Assembly (NCBI GenBank): GCA_013399855.1
Contig: VXAY01004115.1
Span: 1 to 64,000, forward strand
Direction: 5' to 3'
DNA length: 64,000 bases
Origin: Oxyruncus cristatus
Taxonomy: Eukaryota > Chordata > Aves > Passeriformes > Cotingidae
This document shows, piece after piece, positions 48,294 to 61,100 of this stretch. A program made the position numbers and the translations under genes. The stretch's first letter is position 1; each line of letters starts with the position of its first letter. The notes beneath the pieces are model-generated. The model made no database searches. It saw nothing but the letters and a program-made list of their open reading frames with translations, and was not told where the DNA came from.

Positions 48294-48310
48294 AAAAAAA
48301 AAAAAAAAAA
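48294..48310 (+). repeat. Poly-A run (A17)
   Basis: Seventeen consecutive A followed by an A-rich tail. May be the remnant of a retroposed tail, but no recognisable element precedes it. Confidence 0.9.
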
Positions 48311-50202
48311 GAAAAACACAAAAAACCCCACAACCTCCCCTGCCTCCTCTATCCATTTAGCCAAGATCTTTTTCTATAATGAGATATTACTGCCTGATTT
48401 TCTCACATCATACATCCATCCCAAGACTGTGAAAAAGCATCCTCTTCTGTCTGTATTGTGGTAACACAACACAATGCCAACATGACAGAGAGCATCCTAT
48501 ACATCAGAGACTGGGGCCTAGAGGATTTAAGGAAAAATGGGATCACAGGTGGACATTCACCCTTAATTTGGACAGTGTCACTTTCGGGTGCTTCCATGGT
48601 CATTCCTACCAACCACACAATTGGCTCATTCTAGCACAAGCGCTCTTGTCTTGAGCTACTGAGGAAGGGGGAAGAGGAAAGAAATTTGGGTTGCATGAGT
48701 AGACTGAAAGGAAAAGGACAAGCACACCATGATGTGGGTAAACAGGCTGGGGATAGTGACATCTGAAATGGAGGGGTGGGTGACAGGAGAGGGGTCCATA
48801 GGGTGGCAGTGGGAAGTGAAATTGGAGGAGGATGAACAGCCCCTGCAGCAGTGCAGGAGGCTGAGCAGCAGTGCAGGCACAAGCCTGGCTCCTGAGAGAG
48901 GGCTTGGTTTTCAGAAGCAGGAGCCGGGGTTGTACCTTTTCACACCTCCACAGCCTCCACAGGGCACTCGTGGATCTTCCCAACTGCCTCCTCCTGCCCT
49001 GCTCTGAGAGGCAAGTCATGCTGGTCCTGCCAGTCAGATACCAGTAGCTACTCACCAGACAGCTCGTTCCTGGGCACCAGCTGAAAAATCCTGTTCCTGG
49101 AGTTGCAGCCATGCCATGTGCTGCTCAGCCAATGCTCTGCTCTGCCTCAGAGGGATACACTCCATACAGTGACAGCAATGCTCTTTCAGATGAAAGTAAG
49201 GTTTGCAAGAGGAAATAAGTTATTTTATAATTAACTTGAGAGCCTGAACCCAAGACAAGGAACACTTTTTTTAACCAGTAGCCAGATGGTTTTACCGGCT
49301 CTGTTCCTTAAACCATTTACCAGCTTTTAATCTCAGAGACTGCCAGTCAAACAGCAGGCCCTGGAAGTTATCCTGCCATCTCTCCAGAAAGGTATTTTTG
49401 TATAGAGGTCTTGTTGGGTTCCAGACTTATGTAAGTAGCTTCATTTACTGGAGCCAGACTTGCTTTACCAAGGGAATATAGGACAGAGACTTTTGTTTTG
49501 CATGGGAGACACCTCTCTAGGGTTGAACATTTAAGATTTCCTTTGTTACCTAAAAGGAAATGACAAACTAATTATTAGTTAAAAAGAAAGAGAAATAAAC
49601 AGCTTTTCTTTGAGCCCCCTTGTGTCTGTTACAGACACAATGCTCCAGATCTTCTTTCCTCTTTGGCATGTATGCCTTCGTTATGAGCTCTCCCATAGCA
49701 GTGCAGATAGAAGTTTCCTTGACCTACTGGGGGTAGAACTGTATTCTAGAGGAACTGCTGAGGATTTCCTGTTCTGTATACAAAACTATTTTTCTTCTTT
49801 TCAGACATGAAGCATTTGTAGCATCAGTCAGTGTTGACTGCAGAAGGTCCAATTTTAAGACCCACATCAGTCTTCTCTCCTTACCTCCTTCATGGCAGAA
49901 GCCAGAAAATTCTCCCCATGATTCCTGCATTTGAGGCCAAAGCACCTGCATTGAAGGAGTTGTCCAGTTATTCTGATGGTTACTATGCCTTTATCATTAT
50001 GAATCATTTAACGTCAAGTTGTCATGGGATGCTACTCTGTGTTGGTCTGCTACACTGAAGAGTCACAAGTTCCATGTTTACTCCAGTGAAAGAACTCACC
50101 TTGATTATCTACTACTGCAGAGCTCAATTTTTCTCTATATGCTTTTTCAAACAAAATGGATACTATAATGGTTTTGTTTTGTTCTGATTTTTATAGAAAC
50201 AC

Positions 50203-50208
50203 TTTATT
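50203..50208 (-). terminator. Candidate MARCHF8 polyadenylation signal
   Basis: AATAAA on the minus strand in the context GCAGCAATAAAGTGTTTCTA, followed downstream by a GT/T-poor, A-rich stretch and then ordinary sequence. It closes a 4.6-kb AT-rich region after the MARCHF8 stop. Another AATAAA at about 52547-52552 could give a shorter transcript. Confidence 0.45.
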
Positions 50209-53200
50209 GCTGCAGTCAATAACCCTGTGTATCACACACCAAGAACCAATTACAGTTTAAGAAACTAAAAATAACTCTGCAAGTGGCAATACTGAGAAAA
50301 CAAACATACATGAAAGGATACAAAACTATACATTTAAGTTACTAGAAATTTACTAACTAAAAAATTCTGCAGAAGTGTGAAGTGTCTTGTATAAACTATA
50401 CAACACATGCCAGTGTAAAGTTGTTCGACATTATACAATTACCTATCTACAAATGTTTTACCTAAATACAAGATTAGCTGCAATTTTTAAACAGTTATCT
50501 TCTATACAAAGACAAGTGCTTTCAGTACTTCATTGGAATATACAGACACCGCAATATCTCAAAACTAAAAAATAATCACGAAATAAAAGGTCCTGCTTAG
50601 AAGTTTTCTTTGCATATCTAATATAATGCTATGGAAATCCAGCCAGTAATATCCTTGCTTTCTTATTTGCCCAGTTTCACCCATATTTGAGAGAGACCCA
50701 ATCCAGAGTCACTGACCTCCTTTCCATTACTGGCCACAATCTCCACAGCAGATTACACCAGAAATCTGTATCTTAACACACTTCAGCTTTAGAAGGAATT
50801 TGGACCTGGGTCCCACTTTGCAATAGACAGTTATCCTGCCACCCACAGGGCAGAAGCAACCAGCTCCTGTGCGTGGCCACATCCATGCATCACTTCAGAG
50901 GTTTCTGATGAGCAGCATGCCAAGCAGCCCCCTCCTTACAGCACCCCAAGGGTACTGTTCTGCAGTACAGTACAGGGGTTGGCAGAAGTGGCCTTGGACA
51001 GAGAATTACTATTGTTTCTTAGGATTTCCCAGGTGCAGCACAGACACCCAAGTACGTCTCTAATCCCTTGCAGGCTCGTTCAACCTTCACTGAATGCCTC
51101 CTGCTGAAGCAAAGCCAATCTCAATGACATTTAACCAGAGGAAGTCATCCCCAGGTCTGGCCATCTTTCCAGAACATGGGAACATTTTAAACACCCGCTC
51201 CTTAAATACGGGCTTACAGTTGAAGAAAGTCCTGAGAATTCATAAGAATTTAACATCTCATGATCTCTTAAATGGGATCAACCTTCTGCAGCACAGACCT
51301 GTATTTCCAACATAATACATGTTCACAACCTGGCAGATAGATCAAATGTAACACAGTGGGGAAATTTCCATGGCCCAGATGGTGCTTTTTTGGACAGGAG
51401 TTACATCAGTGGAATGGGAGTCTGGTCAGATGTCTAGGGCACTGGACATATCACTAAAGGCTCTGGCAATCTAGGGAAGGGATTATGGTAGATGGTATTA
51501 AGCCTATACTCCCTCCTACTTAAATTCTGGGCTCAGAAAAGTCCCAAGGTAACCCAAATTAACTTTGGCCAAGGTACAAGGACCAGACTTCTATTTCAGT
51601 CATTTCAAAAGCTGCCAGAAGGAAGTTTTGGAGAGCCTGATCTGACAGGGGTTGGTTGTTCCCCTTACTGACATCTGGGCAGGAAGGACAGTGCTCACCT
51701 GAGCTAGCATCAGTGCCTCACAGCTGGAAGCTGAAAAAAAGTCAACAGTATCTTCTTGAGGAGAAAGAAGAAAAAAGCACCATTCAGTCTTCTCAAACAT
51801 TTGATGGCACCATGCAGAAGCAGAGAACTGCAGCTTCAGAAGCCCACCATTAACACCAAGCAAGAATCAGCATAAGAAATACGAACAGCATAAACAACCC
51901 CCCCTGAGAGATGGATCTCTTCTGCAGCCTTTCCTGGTATGAGCATTCCTAAGAAATATAAAGAGTTTAAATATTAGGCCTTAATATTCACTCAGAAAAG
52001 ACGTGCTGGGAGAGGGAATGGTTAGCATCAACACTGGCTAAAACACTTTCATTTGCAAATATATTTCCCCAGATGATTTTGCCGGTCGATGATTTTTCAT
52101 TCCAAGTTAAGATACTCAGGGGCACAGCAAAAATCTTCAGTACCCTGAATACACTGAACACTACCTGGGCATGTTCCACATGGAACTTCCAAAACACCAA
52201 ATGAGACTTCACAACGTTTCACCAAAACCCATGTATGACAGTGACAGCAACAGGACCAGCGAGTTACAGTCTGGTATCAGCACTTTTCAGAACATCGCTC
52301 GCACACCAGTGCCTCTCAGATGTGAGCTGGAGAACAACCAGGTCTCATACCAGAACTTGTCCATCTTCATTTCACCTACTGGTCACAGATCGGACGAGAA
52401 TGCGCTGAGCATCGGTTGGCAGCTGATTCTGTGCCTCTTGCAGCTGTAACGTGAGTGTCTCCCAGACGGGTAAGCCTTGTGCACTTGGGCATTTCAGAAG
52501 AACTTGATGAAGGTGTGCAAGACCTGATATTTAACCCACCTGAGTTTATTTAGTGAATTTTTCACAGAACAAAACAGAAAACAGAACAAGACTGTATTAC
52601 CTCAGGGTTCTCATAACAGAATAGGATCACCCACAGCAGAGTTCAGGAAAGGGCCCGAGTAATTGCACTTTAAATTATGGCAGGCACAGGCAACAAACTT
52701 TACATGTGTATGGTCATGAAGACTGCTGCCCAGATACTAGCAGGGTATGCAGGGTTTGTCTGCCTGTATCACTTAAGCACGGGACATCCTGACACCTAGG
52801 ACAGTACACAGACCCATGCCAGTGCAGCTTTACTAAGATTGCCCAGAGGTCTGGATGTTTTAACACATCTCAAGAACAAGGTACCATGTTGTTCAAGAAG
52901 ATCACAGACAGTGAGCTTCAAGCATGAAGTGACAGAGGCACATATTCTCTCTAACAGCTCTTAGAAACCAATGGTATATGTTCTCTTACCATAGTCCCTT
53001 CTGCCTTCCATTAAAATATTGATTCAGAAATAAAGTAATATTAGATTTTAAGCAAAAAAAAAAAAATCACTGATATCTTACTGTTATTGTTTGAGAAGTC
53101 TTTAAATAACTACTTTTACTATGAAAAGAACGTACTCAAAGTTGTACTTAAAAAATACTAAGGGAAACTTTAACAAGCTCGGAATTTAGTTCAGTATCTC

Positions 53201-53893
53201 AACAAGTAAACAAAAACTTCTGCCTGAGAAGTCCAGGCAACTCCTACTAAAACCAACCAGATTATTATCATTGACTTTACAGAGATTCAGATAGGGCTCA
53301 GGTAGGGAAAGTGAGCTTCCAAATGCAGAGGCCTTGTGTGCTGACTTTTTGTGGGGCTTTGTTTCTGCTCCAGTCACACTGAGACTTTGGTTAAATGAGG
53401 GCTTGGAGCTGGACAGTGGTGCAGTGAAGCAGGCTGGACAAACGAATCAACAGCAGACACCCCAGGCTTTGGGCAACTCTGTCTAAAGCCAGGCAAACAG
53501 ATTTTAAAGCTGTCCCTCTCTTTGCATGAAAGCTGACTGATTAAAAAGCCAGTCTCAAATTCAAAAGCACAGACAAAACTATTCTCTGACCACGTAGTGC
53601 ATCACATCAGGACTAAAACCAGGCAGGTACTTTTAAACTCATCCACTTAATATGATACTTACTTCCTAGACTTTAATCTCAGCATCTCCTCTGACAACAT
53701 CAAGTTCTTGGGTAATTCACATGTGACACAACACTAAAGAAGCAAAACCAGTTTCAGCTGTATTGACAAAGTTTCTTTTTTCCCCATAACAGCTCACATT
53801 TTTATCAATATAGCAACAAACCCTTTGCTGATGGTTTGGAATGAAAGTCACATCAGATATATATATGCAGATGTGTTGATGGTCTGACCTGTT

Positions 53894-53906
53894 GGGGGGG
53901 GGGGGG
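53894..53906. repeat. G13 homopolymer
   Basis: Thirteen consecutive G on the plus strand (C13 in the MARCHF8 transcript sense). Prone to length errors in both replication and sequencing. Confidence 0.9.
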
Positions 53907-54122
53907 AACAAAACTAATCCCCAAAGCAGAGCACTGAAACCATTATGTATTGAAAATGAACACTGTACACACCTACTGCTCCCCATACACAAGTCACAAG
54001 TGCAATATCCTGCGAAGAAAATTGCTCCTCAAAGGAAACCCAAACAGGCAATGTTTTTTAGTGTTATGTTTAGTAAGATAATGTGGGCACGTGTTGGAAA
54101 TCACAGGCTGGAATTTTTTTAA

Positions 54123-54139
54123 TTTTTTTTTTTTTTTTT
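54123..54139. repeat. Poly-T run
   Basis: Seventeen T on the plus strand, preceded by a further T7. Simple homopolymer tract inside the probable MARCHF8 3' UTR. Confidence 0.9.
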
Positions 54140-54795
54140 ATAAGGCAAGAGGTTTATGTTCCAGAAAAATAGATGGGGTAAAGAAAGAAGAAATGTTTTA
54201 AAAATGACACATTCTTTCAAGTTTCACTCTCATTTGACATACATATTACAAAATAAAGATTTTTAAAAGTGCTATATGCTTTGTAAGTCTCATCACAATA
54301 TGTAAAGCAAAATTTTACACCTGCTGCCTACGACAAAATGTTAGTGGCAGTGTTAGTGGTAGATTAGACTCTAGTGCTCTCATTTCCCTCAGTGTCTGGG
54401 ACAATCTCCTTCATCACGCATAAAGAACAGACAAACCAACCAACCAAACCCACTCTACACATACTCCAGAACCAGAGTCACCTGTAAAGTAACAGACTCC
54501 ATGAAGTTTATGACAGCTCACTAGCGGCTTGCTTGATACCAAACCCAAGGCTCATTCTACCCAATATCCTGTGGCTCTCTGATCAGCCAGTACAAGACAC
54601 AAAATGTTGAGAGGTATGTAACCATTGACAGATATGCCTAAGGGATTTTAAAAAATTCCAACAAAAAACAAATGTAAAAAAATTCATCTGCCAGCCCTCA
54701 GCTATTAGCTGATTTTAAAAAGGTAGAGCAGTTTGCAGTAAACAATGATATTCAAATCTTCAAGGACCTACAGAAACACCCCTCCTCCCCAGCAA

Positions 54796-55100
54796 TCAGA
54801 CATGAAGAATTTCTGCAGCACAGTCTTCTGGTTCCGTGCAATGTGAAGAGTTTGTGTCCGAATGGTGAACCCCAAACATTTCTTTACTTTCAAAGTTTGG
54901 CTCCATCAGTGCAGGCTTTTCAAAAATATTCTTTTTGCTAGTTTCTGGGCAGTTTTGTACATATATTACTCGGTTATAAGCTTTAAGTCTCTTCCACAGC
55001 TGTACGTACACTTTGCATTGTACATACATGAACAGAAGTCCTCCAGTGAAACCAATGGCCACAACTACCAGTTTAGTCCAAAATGGCCACTCTAGAATCC
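54796..55100 (-). CDS. MARCHF8: MARCHF8 last coding exon
   Basis: 305 nt including TGA (54796-54798). Acceptor TTTCTTCCAG. Begins (with the split Gly) [17 protein letters not shown], the second transmembrane helix, followed by [19 protein letters not shown] and a C-terminal tail with [13 protein letters not shown], ending EILHV. Confidence 0.96.
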
Positions 55101-58100
55101 CTGGAAGAAAGAAAATAAAAACAAAGAATTAAAAACAGGACCTGGTCAATATTACCTGGACTACACTGGATATCTCAAAAATGTCCTATAAGTAAACTGT
55201 CAGAGTTTGGGTCATGCAAACTATTCTTATGCTGCCATTTTTCTCGTTTGGGCTTTTTTTTCCCCCCCTTCAAGTCAAACACACGTAGACTTCTACTTCA
55301 CATATCACATTTATTCTCCCCCACCAGAGAAAAAATGAAACAATTCCTTTTATGTGTCAGCAATTGTGCAGCACAATCACAGACTCAGGGCAACCACCAG
55401 AAATACATTTAGGTCCTTTTATACCTGTTTTTAAACAAAAACTGGATCAAATTATGAAAGGGATTCTATGGCATGTTTTCCTCTTTATAGCAGGAGACTC
55501 AGTGACCCAACAAGTCTGTTCCACTCTGTGATCACATGGTATATGGAGACATAAGGGAATGCTTGTTACCATATAGCTTGACATGTTTGTTACGCAGACC
55601 AGACAATTTTATCTGCATCGGACCCAGTAACTTGCATCTGAACTACAGCATCTCTTCTGATACAAAACTGGAAGTGTTGGAGATGCTGAAGCATGCCAAG
55701 CTTACCCTTTGTCATAAAAACTACCGCCATTACTTTTCCTAAATGTGCCTATCTTGATCTTTTAGACATTTCTATCAACTACTTTTAAATGAAAGACTGT
55801 TTATTCATTTTATACATATTCTGTTTACATAGGTCCTCTATTCATCCAGTCTCTTTCCTCTTTAAAGATAAGCACAACCACAAGATGGAAATGAAACCAT
55901 GCTGAATCACCCTCTGTCAGGTTTTTCAGAGAGTAAAATCATGTTCTTCCAACTCTTTAAAGTTTTAACCAAGATACAGGCCAGTGTTATTTTGGAAATG
56001 CATGGTAGTGTGGGAAGAATAAAAATATTTTAGTCCCAAAATACGAAGGGCACTTCAGCATTATTACTGATGAAATCCCAGCCATGATTAATATTTGAGC
56101 CTCTGATTTGCAGGTGATCTGATGCCATCTGTAGGCAGTGACAGTATATGCTTGGCCCTCTGTGGACATAAATCCACACACACTCCCCACACACCCTCTA
56201 GCTCATTACAGCACTCCCCAGATTTAGAATCCAAATGAAGGGAGGAAAGAAGGCACTATAACATGTACTAAATATTCACACTATTCCTCCTATTCATGTT
56301 CATCTAATGTATTTACTGGTTAAAATAACCTGGAGATGATAAATCTTTGAAAGCATATTATCCTTTTTTATTATCATATGGAAACCTTGCAATGAAAGAC
56401 CAATAATTTTCACTTTACATGGAAGAGACGGGGTTGGATGGAACAGATACTAAGAGGTTTTGTTCAAAGCAGCTTCCTGACTGAAGTAATGAACAATTAA
56501 ACTACAGCCCAAATGAGAAATGAGAGGAAAACTTTTTAATTTCAAGTGATTCTGCTCTGTAACAGCTCTATAGATTTGCAGGTTTATTAATGCTCAGCTA
56601 CCTCCTCAGATGACCCTGTTCAATCACCAGCAAAATATTTTTCACCTGCATGTCTAGTTGGCATGCAGTACTCTGTAAGCAAGGACAGCTTGTCTTCCAG
56701 CAGCTTCCAGCCTTGGTAGGTATCCTGTCCCTTCTATATCCACCTTCAGGCACAGCTCAGTTGCCCTGAGAAACAATTCTGTGACATCTTCAAATCTGCA
56801 CCCCAGCATACCCAGGTAAACACATTTCAGTTTGGTAATTTTACTTGCTAAAGACATGCTAAAGAAAACCTACTATTCAAGAAGTTAAGACATCCATGCA
56901 ATGGGGTGGCAGCCACTACAGGAACTGCAGTGCACCTTCGCTCAGTTGCGTGAGCTGGAGTCCTAAGAATTAACCTGAATTTCTTCTGCTTCAGAAGAAG
57001 TTTCTATCACTCATAAAAATTTCTCCAGTCTAACATGGCTTTCACTGGAAACCTGTGCTAAGCCACCTCACAGATGACTGAATAAAAAGAAAACCCTGTT
57101 GATTTACCTCAAAGATTTGGATTTAGATTCCTCTTACTTCTTCTCTTTTTTTAAAACTGTTCTGGTTCTGCCCAGTTTAAAGGTAGCCATAGCAGCAAAC
57201 AAATGCTTACATCCTTATCTGCTCAGTAAGTGTTCCAATCCAACCCTAAATTTACTAAGGCAGGGCAACTTTGTATCTGGCTACACTGGATTAGTTCTCA
57301 TATCCGTGCATTTCACAAGTGCAAACTAAATTGATCTGAAATAGATTTTAAAAGCATCCACAGATTAATTTACACTGATTTAATCAAATCACTTTAGAAC
57401 TGTGCTTTTAAACCAACCCAACCTCAGTGTACAGCTGACAAGTATAAACATTACTGGTACACTTACGTTCTGCATCTTCTCTGCATTCAGGATAAATAAT
57501 TATTCCAAAAGAATAAGTGGGAATATAAGGAAGTAACATACCAGTAGTTTGTCCCTGTTTAATCTCTTCAGCGGTCCTGTCTATCAGGACATAGAGAGAC
57601 CACACAACGCAGGTGATGGCAATGACATGGAATGTTACAGAGCACATGATCTTCCTCCTCTCGCTGGCTGTCATCTGCAGCTTCTCCCACTGGCAAGAAA
57701 CACAGAACCAGAGCAAGAAATTAGGTGTTGTAGTTACTAGAGAGTACAAATAGAGAACACTGATAAGAATGAAAACCAGGCAGGAGACCAGTTTCCTCCT
57801 AACAAGGATTTTAAAAGTCAGATGGCATTACTGCTCTGGCCCCAGCACTGGTGAGATGGCTGGCAGCTTACTCTGCTGTGACAGGAGCCCTCGTGGTGTT
57901 GGAGGGGGCTTCCAGCACTCAGCTCCCATCTGGAGGCTCAGCACAACGTTATCACACTGTGCTGACCCACAAGGGGCAGCTCCAGCACAGAGGGACTCTC
58001 ACGTGAGGCCTCACACAGCACAAGCAATGCTGTTCCCCACTCAAGGCTGTTTAGCTCTCACCTCCTGTCTCTGGGAGTTTCATTCAATCTTCATGTACAT

Positions 58101-61100
58101 TTAACACCATTTAACAGCAGTGACACTCCCATAGTTTATTTTCAGTGTTTCAAGTGCACTTAAATACATATGCTCTAAGAATATGCAGTAGAACTGGGAT
58201 GACAGTTTTAGAAGTGAGAGGACATAGCAATTTAAATCCCCAGACCTGCCTCTATCAATAATGCTTATGTAGCCCAAAACAAAACCACAAAATCAGGTCA
58301 GTGTCATTTAGCAAAGAAGGAAAGAAACTTGACAACCATTACAGATGCTTCTACTATTCAAGACAGACCCGAGACACCCAGAAGCTCTGTTTTTAATTTT
58401 TTTTTTTCCATTCCCCCTATGTATATGATGAAAGTTTTTGCATGTGGGATACACATCCCTCCAAGTATCTTCTTGGAACAGATTGTTATAATGGGCTTTT
58501 CTCACACTTTCACAAAATATATGCTGGGGCACATAAACTTCTCGTGCACAGAGATGCGCATTTGATGTCTCCAAAAATAATTTGCAAAAAAAAGAGGACT
58601 TTGAAAAGGAGAAATAATGTGGAAGAGGGTGAGGATGACCTGAATGGTATGACTGAAATTACCCATTATGCTGAATTATTGCTTCCACTGCTACACATAC
58701 AAGAATAGTTGAAACATGAAACAGACTTTGGGATCCTCTCTGTGTTGCCAACAATCTCTTTGGCCAGTCCAAGCCACATTACCAGTTGTGTGGGCATCCA
58801 AACCTCATCGTGGCACAAGAATTGAATACTTCCAGGAGTGACATGCTAGACTCATGTCATACTAGAAACTTATATTCTTTCATTCTTCTTAGAAAAAGAT
58901 TAGACAAAACATTCCCTTTTCATGTTGTAATTTAAACAGAAAATTGCTTTTGCATCTAAACAAAGGTGTTGACTTTTTATTGAAAGTATAATCAAATTAT
59001 TCTGCCAAAAAATAACCATGTTAAATCTATTTGCAAATGCTTTTACAGAGTCCTGAGGACCTGTGTTTCGAATAATTTATAGTTCTTTTCTGTTCCACAG
59101 CTTGAGCTCCTCTGCTGGACAATACCTCCTGTGAACTGCTGGCTTTAGAGCCACCAAACCAACTTGCACCGCCTCACCTCATCAAGAGAAATGACTGCAA
59201 AGCAAAAGAGAACGTATTCTGCAAACAGCACACTAGCCCAGAGAGGAAACTCACATCTGTGGGTCACTGCTGCATTATTCCGATGACACAGCACATGGCA
59301 TTTCCCACTTAAAACAGTCAGCAGTTCTGGATTTTTGAAGTGTTTTTAAAACAAAAAAATCTGCAGAAAATTTAGATTTAATGTCCTTGAAATTTTAAAA
59401 TGGAGTATCTCTCTTTTGTCTCCCCTCATCTTCAAGACATGACACATTTTGTTTCTCATGCTCTTCCCTTAGTAACTTAAGATGTCAAGTTTAATTCCAT
59501 TTCTACTCTACAGACAAGCAAAAGCCTTATTATTTGTCCCATCCCGTTCATAATCACCAGTTCCAGCCTGTTTGCTCCTAACTGAAAAGACACATAAAGG
59601 CTGAGTTGAACCTACAGAAGCACCTTATCTTCTTGCTGCAGCTGAACCTCTAAAAGGGCTCTTTAGATGTATTTCAGAGGTAAACTCCTGTTTATTGCTC
59701 TACCCCTACCTTCTGGCATCTTATCTGTTTCCCACAGATGACCTGTTCAGATATAACTAATGATGTTGAGTGACTCATTTCTGAAGGTGCCCAACATTTT
59801 TTTTCTCACAGGGCACAAATATTCAGTAAATGTTTCCCACCCACTCCAGGCAGAGTGAGCACAGAAAAAACAGCTGTCAACTGAAAACTATAGCAACTCT
59901 TCTTACTTTGGACTCTCTAAAGTAATTTCTTTACTGTCCTGGCGTTGGGTTGTGCAAAGTACTGTCTGCATAGAAAACAGAGTCTACAATGGTCTGTATT
60001 GCAGCTCAATAGAACCTCAGCAGGAGGTTCTATACCCTGTGCCAAGGGGCTACCAAGGAAAAATCTGTGGTTCTTAGAAGGCAATGATCCACCACAGTCA
60101 TAAGCAGAGGACATCCTATTGGCCAGACTAAGTTTTGCAAATTGTACATCTCTCTAAAAAAATAAGAGGTGTTTGAAATCTGCTCTATTTTCTGTTAGGA
60201 GTCATTTTTAGGAATTGGACAAGTTCTTGTAACAGTTTTTGGATGGCTGCAGTCCAGAATTTCCACCCTATATGATTTAGGCTCATCATAACTGAATTTA
60301 ATGTTTCTCATTTATTCTAGTTCCAGACTGAGGTTATTGTTATTAACCTCTTCCACTTTGGTAGATACAGCAAGATTTCTCTGTGCTAAGAATAGCAGTG
60401 ACTTCCACCTCAGAATCCTGATGGTAAGGACGACTGAAACTGAAAGCTCAGAGGATGTGGGGGAACCAAAAAACGATACAAGCACAAAACTAGCTTTACA
60501 ATACAAGTAGCATTTAAGTACCTCTACTTTAAGTCACCAGATTTATGAAAGGTACTTTTCCATAAAACAAAAATATAGGTTCTAGCAACCTGAAGTATTA
60601 AAACCTGTCATTTCACAACTTAAGAAAAGGTAAAAATGACAACATATTCACCAGGGAACCTTCTTCTACTTACAATTAATATTTTCTCTAAATAAGTTGG
60701 AAAAAAAAGAAGCTACAAATTTTAACTAAATTACACTCAGAAAGTGTGATTTAAAGTAAGTTTAATGTGAAATACTCATATCTGCAAGAGAACATAAAGC
60801 CATATGGATCTCGGAGCTGCAAACTGAAGCAGATAACAGTAATACAAAACTCCGTATTAAAAAAAATGTGGATAACTGTAAATACTTTTGTGCTTTAAAA
60901 TCTGACTGTAGAGAAAAAAAACAGGTTGCTGCATGCACACATATACGTACGTGTGTGTGTACGTATGTATATTTATACCCAGAGAGCTGCTGGGCTATAA
61001 TAACTATCAGAGCTGGATTCCACTGATGTTGAGTTTGCCAGGCTGAGGGTTAATTTAAATCCTTTTGTACCAACACAGCTGACCAGTCTTCCTAAAGGGC

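Larger units (their letters stand above)
42181..50202. other. Intergenic stretch between ALOX5 and MARCHF8
   Basis: Eight kilobases between the ALOX5 upstream flank and the probable MARCHF8 3' end. Contains a CR1 fragment, an orphan CpG island, and a poly-A run. I found no exon chain or known protein signature on either strand. Confidence 0.65.
50209..54795 (-). other. Probable MARCHF8 3' UTR
   Basis: 4.6 kb of AT-rich sequence after the MARCHF8 stop, with many T- and A-rich words and no spliced coding signal. The mammalian gene also has a 3' UTR of several kilobases. Contains a C13 run in transcript sense (53894-53906) and a poly-A tract in transcript sense (54123-54139). Confidence 0.5.

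Noticed and set aside
48606..49112. 168-codon minus-strand frame starting MAATPGTGFF with a GTGAGT donor nearby
   Set aside because: Composition is Ser/Pro/Leu/Cys-rich and low-complexity; no partner exon downstream with matching phase was found.
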